Notes: a model not told the origin generated them from the sequence alone. 64,000 bases of DNA from Pseudomonas entomophila (GCF_018417595.1 NZ_CP070982.1:4887001-4951000), one strand, 5' to 3'; counted from the first letter of the stretch, positions 29,340 through 39,716 are shown. Made by a program: numbers and translations.

Positions 29340-29349
29340 TTCGAAACTC

Positions 29350-30447
29350 CTAACGCTTGTGGCCAGTGTCCAGCTTGCGCTCCAGGTGCATGGAGTAGCG
29401 GGACATACCGAAACAGAAAATCCAGAACACCAGGGCGGCGAACACGTAGCCCTCGGTGGCCATGCCCAGCCAGGTCGGGTCGGCCGCCGCCTGCTTGACG
29501 CTGTTGAGCAGGTCGAACAGGCCGATGATGATCACCAGGCTGGTATCCTTGAACAGGGCGATGAAGGTGTTGACGATGCCGGGGATCACCAGCTTGAGCG
29601 CCTGGGGCAGGATCACCAGGCCCATCGCCCGCCAGTAGCCCAGGCCCATGGCCGCGGCGGCTTCGTACTGGCCCTTGGGGATGGCCTGCAGACCGCCGCG
29701 CACCACCTCGGCGATGTACGCCGACTGGAACAGGATCACGCCGATCATCGCCCGCAGCAGCTTGTCGAAGCTCATGCCCTCGGGCAGGAACAGCGGCAGC
29801 ATCACCGACGACATGAACAGTACGGTGATCAACGGCACGCCGCGCCAGAACTCGATGAAGGTGACGCAGACCACCTTCACTGCCGGCATGTTCGAACGCC
29901 GCCCCAGCGCCAGCAGGATACCCAGCGGCAAGGCACCGACGATGCCGACGGTGGCGATCACCAGGGTGAGCATCAGGCCGCCCCACTGGCTGGTCTGGAC
30001 CGTGGCCAGGCCCAGGTAGCCGCCGTGCAGCAAGGTGTAGGCGAGCACCGGGTACAGGACCAGGAAGCCCAGCCCATACACCGCCTTGCGCGGGAAGCGC
30101 TTGATGAACAGCGGCGCGGCGCCGAGCACGGCCAGCCACACGGTCAGGTCGACGCGCCAGCGCAGCTCCGTAGGGTAGTAGCCGTACATGAACTGGCCGA
30201 AGCGCTGCTGGATGAACACCCAGCAGGCGCCGTCCTTGGTGCAGTCGGCGCGGGTGGTGCCGACCCAGTTGGCGTCGATGAATGCCCATTGCAGCAGCGG
30301 CGGCACGATCAGCCACACCAGGTACAGCGCGAACAACGTCAATAGTGTGTTGAGCCAGCTGGAGAACAGGTTGGCCCGCATCCAGGCGAGCACGCCAACG
30401 GTCTTCACCGGTGGCGGCATGTCGGGTTTGAAAACATGGGCTGTCAC
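29350..30447 (-). CDS. aapM: General L-amino acid ABC transporter, permease AapM
   Basis: Inner-membrane permease of 365 residues with a long N-terminal extension (about 130 residues with several spans) before the conserved HEAA permease core ([16 protein letters not shown]...[26 protein letters not shown] with EAA motif). This long form is typical of AapM/BztC partners rather than GlnP. The start is GTG at 30447 with GAGGGT 7 nt upstream. It follows aapQ by 10 bp and precedes aapP by 10 bp. Confidence 0.92.
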   Translation of the reverse strand: MTAHVFKPDMPPPVKTVGVLAWMRANLFSSWLNTLLTLFALYLVWLIVPPLLQWAFIDANWVGTTRADCTKDGACWVFIQQRFGQFMYGYYPTELRWRVDLTVWLAVLGAAPLFIKRFPRKAVYGLGFLVLYPVLAYTLLHGGYLGLATVQTSQWGGLMLTLVIATVGIVGALPLGILLALGRRSNMPAVKVVCVTFIEFWRGVPLITVLFMSSVMLPLFLPEGMSFDKLLRAMIGVILFQSAYIAEVVRGGLQAIPKGQYEAAAAMGLGYWRAMGLVILPQALKLVIPGIVNTFIALFKDTSLVIIIGLFDLLNSVKQAAADPTWLGMATEGYVFAALVFWIFCFGMSRYSMHLERKLDTGHKR

Positions 30448-30457
30448 GGAAGTACCC

Positions 30458-31636
30458 TCACCGCTCGATCAGCGCAATGCGCTTGTTGTACCAGTTCATC
30501 AGCAGCGAAATGCTGATGCTGATGGCGAGATAGACGCTCATGGTGATGGCGATCACCTCGATGGCCTGGCCGGTCTGGTTGAGCACGGTACCGGCGAACA
30601 GCGAGACCATTTCCGGGTAGCCGATACCGGCCGCCAGCGACGAGTTCTTCGCCAGGTTCAGGTACTGGCTGGTCAGCGGCGGAATGATCACCCGCAGCGC
30701 CTGGGGGATGATCACCTTGCGCAGCGTCGGGCCTTCGCGCAGGCCCAGCGAGCGGGCCGCCTCGGTCTGGCCGTGGCTGACCGAGCGGATGCCGGAACGC
30801 ACGATCTCGGCGATGAACGCCGCGGTGTAGATGGTCAGCGCCAAAGTGAGCGCCAGCAGCTCGGGGATCAGCACCCAGCCGCCCACGAAGTTGAAGCCCT
30901 TGAGTTGCGGAACGTCCCAGTGCACCGGGCTGCCGAACAGCAGCGCGCATACGCCGGGGATGCCGACCAGCAACAACAGGCCCACCCAGAACTTGTGGAA
31001 CGGTTCGCCGGTTTCGTCGAAGCGTTTGTTGGCGTGGCGCACCATCAGCACGACGGCGACGATCGCCAGCACCAGCGCGGCGACGAACGGCCAGAAGCCT
31101 TCGGCGAGCGAGGCGCCGGGCATGTTCAGGCCGCGGTTGCTGATGAAGAAGGTGTCCTGGATGTTGATGCTACCCCGTGGGCCCGGCAGGGTGAGGAACA
31201 CCGCGAAGTACCAGAACAGGATCTGCAGCAGTGGCGGAATGTTGCGGAAAGTCTCCACATACACCGTCGCCAGCTTGTTGATCATCCAGTTCGGTGACAG
31301 CCGCGCCACGCCGATGATGAAGCCCAGCAGCGTCGCCAGGATGATGCCGATGAAGGTCACCAGCAGCGTGTTGAGCAGGCCGATGACGAACACCCGCGCA
31401 TAGCTGTCCGACTCCACGTAGGGGATCAGGTGCTGGGCGATGCCGAACCCGGCGCTGCGCTCGAGGAAGTCGAAGCCCGAGGTGATGCCCCGGTGCTGAA
31501 GGTTGGTTTGGGTGTTGTGGAACAGGTACCAGCCCAGGCCCGCCACGAAGACCACCGTGAGGATCTGGAACAGCCACGCGCGCACACGTGGATCACTAAG
31601 GGAAAACCCTTTCCGTGCGCCGATTTGATTTTGCAT
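30458..31636 (-). CDS. aapQ: General L-amino acid ABC transporter, permease AapQ
   Basis: Second inner-membrane permease, 392 residues. An N-terminal span (VRAWLFQILTVVFVAGLGWYLF) and a first half with VYVETFRNIPPLLQILFWYFAVF are followed by a long central insertion. The EAA-loop half is AAFIAEIVRSGIRSVSHGQTEAARSLGL. The size and split core match AapQ/BztB. It starts at an ATG 66 bp after the binding-protein gene, with a strong hairpin in that gap (31667-31695). Confidence 0.92.
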   Translation of the reverse strand: MQNQIGARKGFSLSDPRVRAWLFQILTVVFVAGLGWYLFHNTQTNLQHRGITSGFDFLERSAGFGIAQHLIPYVESDSYARVFVIGLLNTLLVTFIGIILATLLGFIIGVARLSPNWMINKLATVYVETFRNIPPLLQILFWYFAVFLTLPGPRGSINIQDTFFISNRGLNMPGASLAEGFWPFVAALVLAIVAVVLMVRHANKRFDETGEPFHKFWVGLLLLVGIPGVCALLFGSPVHWDVPQLKGFNFVGGWVLIPELLALTLALTIYTAAFIAEIVRSGIRSVSHGQTEAARSLGLREGPTLRKVIIPQALRVIIPPLTSQYLNLAKNSSLAAGIGYPEMVSLFAGTVLNQTGQAIEVIAITMSVYLAISISISLLMNWYNKRIALIER

Positions 31637-31666
31637 GAAGTGCCCCGAAAAGAAGGGATTCGAACG

Positions 31667-31695
31667 ACCCGCGGCGGCAGGATGCCGCCGCGGGT
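31667..31695 (-). promoter_or_regulatory. Stem-loop between binding-protein and permease genes
   Basis: A perfect 13-bp GC stem ACCCGCGGCGGCA with a 3-base loop lies 8 bp beyond the aapJ stop codon and has no T-run. In many ABC operons such a structure protects the upstream binding-protein mRNA from 3' exonucleases and attenuates the permease genes, giving excess binding protein. Here that role is inferred from position and strength. Confidence 0.75.
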
Positions 31696-31702
31696 GCAGC
31701 CA

Positions 31703-32731
31703 TCAGCGCACCGGAGGCGCGTACTGGATGCCGCCGTTGTTCCACAGGGCGTTCATGCCACGGTCGATCTTCAGGTCGGTGCTCTGGCCCAGGTTCTTCT
31801 CGAACACTTCGCCATAGTTGCCGACTTGCTTGACGATCTGCACTACCCAGTCCTTGGGCAGCTTGAGGTCCTTGCCGTACTCGCCATCGGCGCCCAGCAG
31901 GCGGGCCACGTCAGGGTTCTTGGTGGACTTGGCCTCGGCCTCGACGTTCTTCGAGGTGATGCCCGCTTCTTCAGCATTGAGCATGGCGAACAGGGTCCAC
32001 TTGACGATGCTGAACCACTCTTCGTCGCCTTTACGCACCACTGGACCCAGCGGTTCCTTGGAGATGGTCTCCGGCAACACCACGTATTCGCTCGGTGCGG
32101 CCAGCTTGGAGCGCTGGGCGAACAGCTGCGACTTGTCGGAGGTCAGTACGTCGCAACGACCGGACTCCAGCGACTTGGCGCTTTCATCGGAGGTGTCGAA
32201 GGTGATCGGGGTGTACTTCAGCCCATTGGCGCGGAAGTAGTCGGAAACGTTCAGCTCGGTGGTAGTGCCGGCCTGGATGCAGATGGTCGCGCCGTCGAGT
32301 TCCTTGGCGCTCTTCACACCCAGCTTGTTGTTGGCGAGGAATCCGACGCCGTCGTAGTAGGTGACACCGGCGAACACCAGGCCCATGCCGGCATCGCGCG
32401 AGCTGGTCCAGGTGGTGTTGCGCGACAGCACGTCGACTTCGCCGGACTGCAGGGCGGTGAAGCGCTCCTTGGCGTTGAGTTGGCTGAACTTGACCTTGGT
32501 CGCGTCGCCGAACACGGCGGCGGCTACGGCACGGCACACATCGGCGTCGATACCGACGATCTTGCCTTGCGCGTCCGGCACGGAGAAGCCTGGAAGACCA
32601 TCGCTCACGCCACACTGGACGAAGCCCTTCTTCTTCACCGCATCGAGGGTGGCGCCGGCCTGGGCGAAGCTGGTAGCGCCCAACGCGGCGGCGGCGGTGA
32701 GGACTGCCAGGGTGGTTTTCAACATCTTCAT
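31703..32731 (-). CDS. aapJ: General L-amino acid ABC transporter, substrate-binding protein
   Basis: Periplasmic solute-binding protein of family 3, 342 residues. It has a clear signal peptide (MKMLKTTLAVLTAAAALGATSFAQA) and the family features GFSVPDAQGKIVGIDADVCRAVAAAVFGD, NTTWTSSRDAGMG and AGTTTELNVSDYFR. I chose the ATG at 32731, preceded by GGAGG 6 nt upstream, instead of TTG codons just before it. It is the first gene of aapJQMP. The substrate is predicted from the family to be a broad set of L-amino acids such as glutamate and aspartate. Confidence 0.93.
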   Translation of the reverse strand: MKMLKTTLAVLTAAAALGATSFAQAGATLDAVKKKGFVQCGVSDGLPGFSVPDAQGKIVGIDADVCRAVAAAVFGDATKVKFSQLNAKERFTALQSGEVDVLSRNTTWTSSRDAGMGLVFAGVTYYDGVGFLANNKLGVKSAKELDGATICIQAGTTTELNVSDYFRANGLKYTPITFDTSDESAKSLESGRCDVLTSDKSQLFAQRSKLAAPSEYVVLPETISKEPLGPVVRKGDEEWFSIVKWTLFAMLNAEEAGITSKNVEAEAKSTKNPDVARLLGADGEYGKDLKLPKDWVVQIVKQVGNYGEVFEKNLGQSTDLKIDRGMNALWNNGGIQYAPPVR

Positions 32732-33724
<993 letters not shown>

Positions 33725-33816
33725 GCCTGTAGCCCACCGAGCATTCCACTACGCCGCGCCCGATTCTTGCATTACACTGCCCGGCGTACATTCCTTAACC
33801 AGTTGACGAGACGACC

Positions 33817-35280
33817 GTGCTCAAGGCACTCAAGAAAATATTCGCCAAGGGAGACGCCGCGCCGCAGGCCGCCGAGCCCGTCGCCGTGTCCCCGCCCGCC
33901 CCGGCCGCGCAGCCGCCCGCTGTCGCTCCGGCCCCCAAGAGCCACCGCCCCAAACCTGCGCCCAAGCCGCAGGCCGAGGCCCAGCCAGACCACCAGCCGC
34001 GCGCCGAACAGCCCGTCAAGGACAAGCCACGCCGCGAGCGCAAGCCAAAGCCCCAGGCCAGCCTGTGGAAGCCCGAGGACTTCGTGGTCGAGCCGCAAGA
34101 GGGCAAGACCCGCTTCCACGACTTCAAGCTCTCCAACGAGGTGATGCACGCCATCCATGACCTCGGCTTCCCCTACTGCACCCCGATCCAGGCCCAGGTG
34201 CTCGGCCATACGCTGCGCGGCCAGGACGCCATCGGCCGGGCCCAGACGGGTACCGGCAAGACCGCCGCGTTCCTGATCTCGATCATCTCCCAGCTGCAAC
34301 AGGTGCCACCGCCCAAGGAACGCTACATGGGCGAACCACGGGCGCTGATCATCGCCCCGACCCGCGAGCTGGTGGTGCAGATCGCCAAGGATGCCATGGC
34401 GCTGACCAAGTACAGCGGCCTGAACGTGATGAGCTTCGTCGGCGGCATGGACTTCGACAAGCAGCTCAAGTCGCTGGAGGCGCGCCACTGCGACATCCTG
34501 GTGGCCACCCCTGGCCGCCTGCTGGACTTCAACCAGCGCGGCGAGGTGCACCTGGACATGGTCGAGGTGCTGGTGCTGGACGAGGCCGACCGCATGCTCG
34601 ACATGGGCTTCATCCCCCAGGTCCGCCAGATCATTCGCCAGACGCCACCGAAGAGCGAGCGTCAGACCCTGCTGTTCTCCGCCACCTTCACCGACGACGT
34701 GATGAACCTGGCCAAGCAGTGGACCACCAACCCGGCCATCGTCGAGATCGAACCGGAGAACGTCGCCAGCGAGACCGTCGAGCAACACGTCTACGCCGTG
34801 GCCGGCAGCGACAAGTACAAGCTGCTGTACAACCTGGTCACGCAGAACAAGTGGGAACGGGTGATGGTGTTCGCCAACCGCAAGGACGAGGTGCGGCGCA
34901 TCGAGGAAAAACTGGTGCGCGATGGCATCAACGCCGCCCAGTTGTCGGGCGACGTGCCGCAGCACAAGCGCATCCGCACCCTGGAGAACTTCCGCGAGGG
35001 GCGCATCAGCGTGCTGGTGGCCACCGACGTGGCCGGGCGCGGCATCCACATCGACGGCATCAGCCATGTGATCAACTTCACCCTGCCGGAAGATCCGGAC
35101 GACTACGTGCACCGTATCGGCCGTACCGGGCGGGCGGGGAGCAGTGGCGTGTCGATCAGCTTTGCCGGTGAGGACGACTCGTACCAGCTGCCGGCAATCG
35201 AAGAACTGCTGGGGCGCAAGATCAAGTGCGAGATGCCGCCGGACGAGCTGTTGAAGCCGGTGCCGCGCAAGCACCATTGA
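33817..35280 (+). CDS. rhlB: DEAD-box ATP-dependent RNA helicase, RhlB type
   Basis: RNA helicase of 487 residues. A disordered, Pro/Ala/Lys-rich N-terminal extension (about residues 10-90) precedes the Q motif ([11 protein letters not shown]) and the two RecA domains: AQTGTGKT (142-149), [12 protein letters not shown] (255-258), SATF, and RIGRTGR in the second domain. RhlB normally works in mRNA decay. The long extension is common in pseudomonads, while enterobacterial RhlB has its extension at the C-terminus. The start is GTG at 33817 with weak ribosome binding. A REP pair follows the stop codon. Confidence 0.9.
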   Translation: MLKALKKIFAKGDAAPQAAEPVAVSPPAPAAQPPAVAPAPKSHRPKPAPKPQAEAQPDHQPRAEQPVKDKPRRERKPKPQASLWKPEDFVVEPQEGKTRFHDFKLSNEVMHAIHDLGFPYCTPIQAQVLGHTLRGQDAIGRAQTGTGKTAAFLISIISQLQQVPPPKERYMGEPRALIIAPTRELVVQIAKDAMALTKYSGLNVMSFVGGMDFDKQLKSLEARHCDILVATPGRLLDFNQRGEVHLDMVEVLVLDEADRMLDMGFIPQVRQIIRQTPPKSERQTLLFSATFTDDVMNLAKQWTTNPAIVEIEPENVASETVEQHVYAVAGSDKYKLLYNLVTQNKWERVMVFANRKDEVRRIEEKLVRDGINAAQLSGDVPQHKRIRTLENFREGRISVLVATDVAGRGIHIDGISHVINFTLPEDPDDYVHRIGRTGRAGSSGVSISFAGEDDSYQLPAIEELLGRKIKCEMPPDELLKPVPRKHH

Positions 35281-35291
35281 TATCCGCGGCC

Positions 35292-35366
35292 CCTGTAGGA
35301 GCGGCTTTAGCCGCGATCACCCGCAAAGCGGGTGCCAGGCATCGCGGCTAAAGCCGCTCCTACAGG
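35292..35366. repeat. REP doublet between convergent rhlB and moaE
   Basis: Two inverted REP units (CTGTAGGAGCGGCTTTAGCC and complement) enclose a smaller palindrome (CACCCGCAAAGCGGGTG). The nested structure could fold as one large cruciform and lies between convergent stop codons. Confidence 0.88.
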
Positions 35367-35375
35367 CGAACCGCT

Positions 35376-35822
35376 CTACCAGCGCTCTGCTGCATCCTGG
35401 TCGCTCTGCTTCCCCTCGACCCAGCGCGGCCCATCCTGGGTGTTCTCCTTCTTCCAGAACGGCGCCCGGGTCTTCAGGTAGTCCATGATGAAATTGCAGG
35501 CGTCGAACGCCGCCTGCCGATGCGCGCTGGCCACCCCGACGAAGACGATCGGCTCGCCCGGTTCCAGCGCACCAATGCGGTGCAGCACCTCGACCTTGAG
35601 CAACGGCCAGCGCTGCTCGGCCTCGACCACGATCTTCTGCAATGCCTTCTCGGTCATCCCCGGGTAGTGCTCGAGGAACATCCCGGCCACATCCAGCCCG
35701 TCATTGAAATCCCGCACATAGCCGACGAAACCGACCACAGCGCCCACACCGACATTGGCGGCGTGCATGGCGTTGACCTCGAATCCAGGGTCGAACGCGC
35801 CCTCCTGTACCCGAACACTCAT
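35376..35822 (-). CDS. moaE: Molybdopterin synthase catalytic subunit MoaE
   Basis: MoaE uses the thiocarboxylate on MoaD to convert cyclic pyranopterin monophosphate to molybdopterin. The 148-residue protein has the conserved EHYPGMTEKAL (51-61), HRIG (81-84), and the catalytic lysines Lys117 and Lys124 in YLKTRAPFWKKE, equivalent to Lys119/Lys126 of E. coli. It starts at an ATG 2 bp after the moaD stop codon and ends the moaC-moaD-moaE operon. Confidence 0.95.
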   Translation of the reverse strand: MSVRVQEGAFDPGFEVNAMHAANVGVGAVVGFVGYVRDFNDGLDVAGMFLEHYPGMTEKALQKIVVEAEQRWPLLKVEVLHRIGALEPGEPIVFVGVASAHRQAAFDACNFIMDYLKTRAPFWKKENTQDGPRWVEGKQSDQDAAERW

Positions 35823-35824
35823 GC

Positions 35825-36070
35825 TCAGCCTCCCGTCACCGGCGGGAAGAACGCCACTTCATCGCCGTCTTCCAGCGCCTCGCCGAGCTTGCACAGCTCT
35901 TCGTTGCGCGCACACATCAGGTTCTGCTCGGCCAGCACCTCATACTTGCCGCCCTTGGCCACCAGCGCCTGGCGCACGTCGTCCAGCACCTTGAAGTCGC
36001 CCTCCAGACGCTCGGCATCAACACCCAGCAGCTCTCGGTAACGGGCGAAATACATGACCTTGACCTTCAT
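35825..36070 (-). CDS. moaD: Molybdopterin synthase sulfur carrier subunit MoaD
   Basis: Small ubiquitin-fold sulfur carrier of 81 residues. The C-terminal Gly-Gly (FFPPVTGG), which becomes a thiocarboxylate, is intact, and DGDEVAFFPPV is the family signature. The ATG at 36070 overlaps the TGA of moaC (ATGA), so the true start is here and not at the longer frame inside moaC. Confidence 0.94.
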   Translation of the reverse strand: MKVKVMYFARYRELLGVDAERLEGDFKVLDDVRQALVAKGGKYEVLAEQNLMCARNEELCKLGEALEDGDEVAFFPPVTGG

Positions 36071-36540
36071 CACGCCTCCACCTTGTAGTGGCCGCTCTTG
36101 CCGCCGGTCTTCTCCAGCAGGCGCACCTGTTCGATGACCATGCCCTTGTCCACGGCCTTGCACATGTCATAGATCGTCAAGGCGGCGACGCTGGCGGCGG
36201 TCAGGGCTTCCATTTCGACGCCGGTCTGCCCGGCCAGCTTGCAACGGGCGACGATGTGCACGACATCCTCGCCTTCGGCGGCCAGCTCGACCTTGACGCC
36301 GGTGAGCATCAGCGGATGGCACAGCGGGATCAGGTCGCTGGTCTTCTTCGCCGCCTGGATGCCGGCGATGCGTGCCACGGCGAACACGTCACCCTTGGGG
36401 TGCTGGCCATCGACGATCATGCGCAGCGTGTCGGGCAGCATGCGCACGCGCGCTTCGGCGGTCGCCTCGCGCGCGGTCACGGCCTTTTCGGTGACGTCGA
36501 CCATGTTGGCGCGCCCCTGGGAATCAAGATGAGTCAGCAC
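36070..36540 (-). CDS. moaC: Cyclic pyranopterin monophosphate synthase MoaC
   Basis: MoaC acts with MoaA in the first step of molybdenum-cofactor synthesis, forming cyclic pyranopterin monophosphate. The 156-residue protein has [22 protein letters not shown] at the N-terminus, [47 protein letters not shown] and the Lys in EKTGGKSG. The start is GTG at 36540 with AGGAG 8 nt upstream. It heads moaCDE; moaA and moaB are not in the window. Confidence 0.95.
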   Translation of the reverse strand: MLTHLDSQGRANMVDVTEKAVTAREATAEARVRMLPDTLRMIVDGQHPKGDVFAVARIAGIQAAKKTSDLIPLCHPLMLTGVKVELAAEGEDVVHIVARCKLAGQTGVEMEALTAASVAALTIYDMCKAVDKGMVIEQVRLLEKTGGKSGHYKVEA

Positions 36541-36615
36541 TGCTCTGCTCCTGGGAAGGGAATGCAGAGTGTAAACCCGCCGGTCAGCTTTGAGCAGAGG
36601 GTGTTTCGACGCAGG

Positions 36616-36665
36616 GGCCGGTACGCCGGCAAGCCGGCTCCTGCGGGGTGCAGGAGCCGGCGAAC
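36616..36665. repeat. REP pair between phoH and moaC
   Basis: GCCGGCAAGCCGGCTCCTGC and its inverted partner GCAGGAGCCGGCGAAC form a REP of the GCCGGCTCCTGC subfamily. Confidence 0.8.
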
Positions 36666-36672
36666 AGGCGGT

Positions 36673-38067
36673 TTACAGGTGGGACTCGGCGTACTCGGCC
36701 AGCACCGAGCGTGGCACGCCCTGCAGGGTGATGTGAACGCCGTGGGGGAAGTCCTTGAAGCGTTCGGTCAGGTAGGTCAGCCCGGAGCTGGTGGCCGACA
36801 GGTAGGGGGTGTCGATCTGCGCCAGGTTGCCCAGGCAGACCACCTTCGAGCCGTTGCCGGCACGGGTGATGATGGTCTTGATCTGGTGCGGCGTGAGGTT
36901 CTGGCACTCGTCGATGAGGATCAGGCTCTGCTGGAAGCTGCGGCCACGGATGTAGTTCAGCGACTTGAACTGCAGCGGCACCCGCTCGAGGATGTACTCG
37001 ACACTGCCGTGGGTGCTCTCGTCATCCATGTGCAAGGCTTCGAGGTTGTCGGTGATGGCGCCCAGCCAGGGTTCCATCTTCTCCGCCTCGGTGCCCGGCA
37101 GGAAGCCGATCTCCTGGTCCAGCCCCTGCACGCTGCGGGTGGCGATGATACGGCGGTAGCGCTTGCTGACCATCGTTTGCTCGATGGCCGCGGCCAGCGC
37201 CAGGATGGTCTTGCCGGAGCCGGCGGCGCCGGTCAGGTTGACCAGGTGGATATCCGGGTCGAGCAAGGCGAACAGCGCCAGGCTCTGGTGGATGTCCCGC
37301 GGCTTGAGCCCCCAGGCTTCCTGGTGCAGCAAGGGTTCCTGGTGCAGGTCGAGCAGCAGCAGCTCGTCGTTGCGGATGCCCTTGATCCAGCCGACGAAGC
37401 CTTGTTCATCGATGATGAACTCGTTGATGTGCACCGCCGGCAGGTTGTCGATCAGTTGTACCCGGTGCCAGGTACGGCCGCGTTCCTGGCGGGTGTCGAC
37501 CTTGCTCACGCGGTCCCAGAACGAGCCGGTGACCGAGTGGTAGCCCTTCGACAGCAAGGAGACGTCGTCGACCAACTGGTCGGTGCTGTAGTCCTCGGCG
37601 GCGATCCCACAGGCGCGCGCCTTCAGGCGCATGTTGATGTCTTTGGTGACCAGCACCACGTCCAGGTCCTTGCGCTTGGCGCGCAGGTCCAGGAGCTGGT
37701 TGATGATGATGTTGTCGGCGAGGTTTTCCGGGAGCAGGCGGTTGGGTTCGTTGCGCGCGCTCATCAGGATGGACAGGAAGCCCTTGGGCCCGCTCTTGCC
37801 GCGCTGGATCGGCACGCCCTGCTCGACATCGCTGGGGGAGGCATCGCCTAGCGTCTGGTCGATCAGGCGGATGGCCTGGCGACATTCTGCGGCGATGGTG
37901 TGCTTGCCGGTCTTGAGCTTGTCGAGTTCCTCCAGCACCGTCATCGGTATGGCGACATGGTGCTCCTCGAAGTTGAGCAGGGCGTTGGGGTCGTGAATCA
38001 GGACGTTGGTATCGAGCACATACAGGATTGGCTGGTTGGAGGAAGGGTTGCGTCCTTGGTCATCCAT
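36673..38067 (-). CDS. PhoH family protein: PIN domain fused to PhoH ATPase
   Basis: The 464-residue protein joins an N-terminal PIN ribonuclease-type domain to a C-terminal PhoH ATPase (PhoH2 type). Acidic PIN residues are visible at Asp19 (LDTN), Glu47 (VLEELD), Asp118 and Asp143. The ATPase has Walker A GAAGSGKT (280-287) and Walker B LILIDECQN (382-390). PhoH2 proteins of actinobacteria are RNA helicase/RNases, so an RNA-processing role is likely. The start ATG is at 38067; the frame faces the long intergenic region 38068-38573. It is separate from moaC by a REP and probably monocistronic. Confidence 0.92.
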   Translation of the reverse strand: MDDQGRNPSSNQPILYVLDTNVLIHDPNALLNFEEHHVAIPMTVLEELDKLKTGKHTIAAECRQAIRLIDQTLGDASPSDVEQGVPIQRGKSGPKGFLSILMSARNEPNRLLPENLADNIIINQLLDLRAKRKDLDVVLVTKDINMRLKARACGIAAEDYSTDQLVDDVSLLSKGYHSVTGSFWDRVSKVDTRQERGRTWHRVQLIDNLPAVHINEFIIDEQGFVGWIKGIRNDELLLLDLHQEPLLHQEAWGLKPRDIHQSLALFALLDPDIHLVNLTGAAGSGKTILALAAAIEQTMVSKRYRRIIATRSVQGLDQEIGFLPGTEAEKMEPWLGAITDNLEALHMDDESTHGSVEYILERVPLQFKSLNYIRGRSFQQSLILIDECQNLTPHQIKTIITRAGNGSKVVCLGNLAQIDTPYLSATSSGLTYLTERFKDFPHGVHITLQGVPRSVLAEYAESHL

Positions 38068-38573
38068 ACTCGGTCACCTTATGTGAAAGCCACACGGCGC
38101 GAACGGCTGCGCCGCAGAGTGACTGCCGTTTTCCCCGTATCCGCGTCGTTACGGGCGGGGAGCTCACCTGGCGAGGGGGGCGTGGATGACGCCACCTGTT
38201 TTGCAGGGTTCGGCTGTCTGACTCCTTGATACCGCAAAAACCATGACCGAAAAAAGACTTTTTACGCTTGGGTGAAGTTTATTTTTCGGATTGACGAACA
38301 GGGCTTGGCGTGGGGGCATGGCAGGACTACGCTCAGGGATCAGGTGGCTGTAGTTCGGGCTCGTTTCCTGGTGATGGCCGCAAGGTGCCTGCCGAAACAG
38401 GTGCAGCCCCCATGAGATCGAGCGCCGCTCGCGGCGCATCGCAGATGAATCCGCTCCTACAGGCTATGGTTGCCCGGCGCGATATTTCGGTTACCGCCAC
38501 TGTAGGAGCGGATTCATCCGCGATGCACCGCGCAAGCGGTGCTAGGACCCGGAGCACCAAGACTTCACCAACC
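38068..38573. other. 506-bp intergenic region between phoH and deacetylase-like gene
   Basis: No credible coding sequence was found. An ORF on the minus strand (38164-38439) lacks any recognisable feature. The left part should hold the phoH promoter. The middle (38311-38412) is bounded by complementary TGGGGGC and GCCCCCA and contains small internal hairpins, so it may form a structured RNA or DNA element of unknown kind. The right part (38413-38545) is a REP complex. Confidence 0.5.
38413..38545. repeat. REP complex with extended GATCGAGCGCC flank
   Basis: An inverted REP pair of the GATGAATCCGCTCCTACAG subfamily (38446-38465 and 38499-38525) is flanked on each side by a GCGC-rich arm, and the left flank GAGATCGAGCGCCGC resembles the hairpin at 2295-2328. 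The same subfamily appears between algL and algI. Confidence 0.8.
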
Positions 38574-39716
38574 CTATTCCCGCACCCCATACTCCCGGCA
38601 ATTCTCCCACCCGATCCCGCTCTGCGCCGTATGCTGCAACAACCACTCCACCGCCGGCTGCGCCTTGGGCTGGTTGTCATGGAACTGGATCACGCCCTTG
38701 CGCCACAGCAGCATCAAGGTCAGCACCCGCTGCGCCGACGCCTCGGCGGTCAACGGCCCATCATCCTGCGCATCGATATCCCACAACGAAACCTGTAACT
38801 GCTGGCTGACCATGAACCCCTCGCCATCGCCGCGCCTCTGCCCGTAAGGCGGGCGGAACAACGGCACATACTGCTCCGGCAGATCGGCTTGGACCCGCGC
38901 CTGGGCACGGCGCAACGAGTCCTGCCAGCCCTGCCACTGGGCATGGGAACGGTATTCCCAACCCTGGATCCCCACGCACTGCCCCGCATAGAGCTCGACC
39001 AGCGGGCCGGCATCACGGCGTTGCTGCAGTCGGTTGCCAAGCACGAAAAAGATACCGTCGAGCTTCTGCCGACGCAGGTAGTCAGCCACGACATCGGTGC
39101 TACCACCTTCAGGGCCCGGGCCACCGGCAAAGGTCAGGAGGAACATCCGGTCGTTCAGTTCATCGCCATTGCGCTCACGGCTGGAGAGCTTCTCCACCTC
39201 GCTGGAGGTCTGCGGATATACAGCCGCCTTGCGCAGTTGCTCGTCCAGGTAGCGGGTGTGGAACTGGTGGCTCGGCTCGATCCAACCGGTGTAGAACGTG
39301 CCGACATCGCCGGCGAACGAGGCGGCTTGCATGCGCAAGTCAGCCATGGACTCCACCGGATAGCAGAACGACGCGTCCTGCTCGCAGCTCTGCTGCGCCT
39401 GCTGGTAGCCCTGCCACAACCGCTGCCACATGCGCGCCCTCACGGCACGAACGGTCGGCAGGTTGACCTGGCGCAGGCCCAAGCGCGCGGCCAGGGCGCT
39501 TTCATCGAGCATTTCGTTTTCATGCAGCACCCGGGCAAAGGACAGGATCTCGGCGCGCGACGCCACGTCGAACAGCACCGGGCTGTCCAACTGCTCCGGC
39601 CACAGGCCGCGATCGAAACTGACGAAGTCCGCAGGGGCGGCCTGGGCGCCCAGGCTCAACAGGCCGGCGAACAGGGCGAAAGCGATACGCACGATGAACG
39701 TTCTCCACGAATGCAT
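38574..39716 (-). CDS. Degenerate polysaccharide deacetylase-like (NodB fold) exported protein
   Basis: The 380-residue protein has a signal peptide ([16 protein letters not shown], cleavage near residue 26), an N-terminal helical part of about 160 residues, and a C-terminal NodB-like domain from about 190. FRPPYG (287-292) and [12 protein letters not shown] (337-348) match NodB motifs 3 and 5. The first motif, normally F-D-D-G-P, reads TFAGGP (195-200), so both catalytic/metal Asp residues are gone. The second, normally H-T-x-x-H, reads YRSHAQW. It is therefore probably not an active deacetylase. I start at the ATG at 39716; a GTG is 9 nt upstream. It faces the alginate region across yaaA. 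Confidence 0.8.

Noticed and set aside
38311..38412. Resemblance to a thiamine-pyrophosphate riboswitch on the minus strand (CCTGATCCCTGAGCGTAG)
   Set aside because: Only a short stretch looks similar; the CTGAGA and other invariant TPP elements and their order are missing, and the downstream gene is not a thiamine gene.
38279..38412. Possible 4.5S/SRP-like RNA because of GGGGGC...GCCCCC ends
   Set aside because: The conserved GGAAGGAAGCAGCC-type apical loop is absent.
38164..38439. 91-codon minus-strand ORF between phoH and the deacetylase-like gene
   Set aside because: It overlaps the REP flank and the GC-paired element, has no ribosome-binding site of note and no recognisable motif; not reported as a gene.
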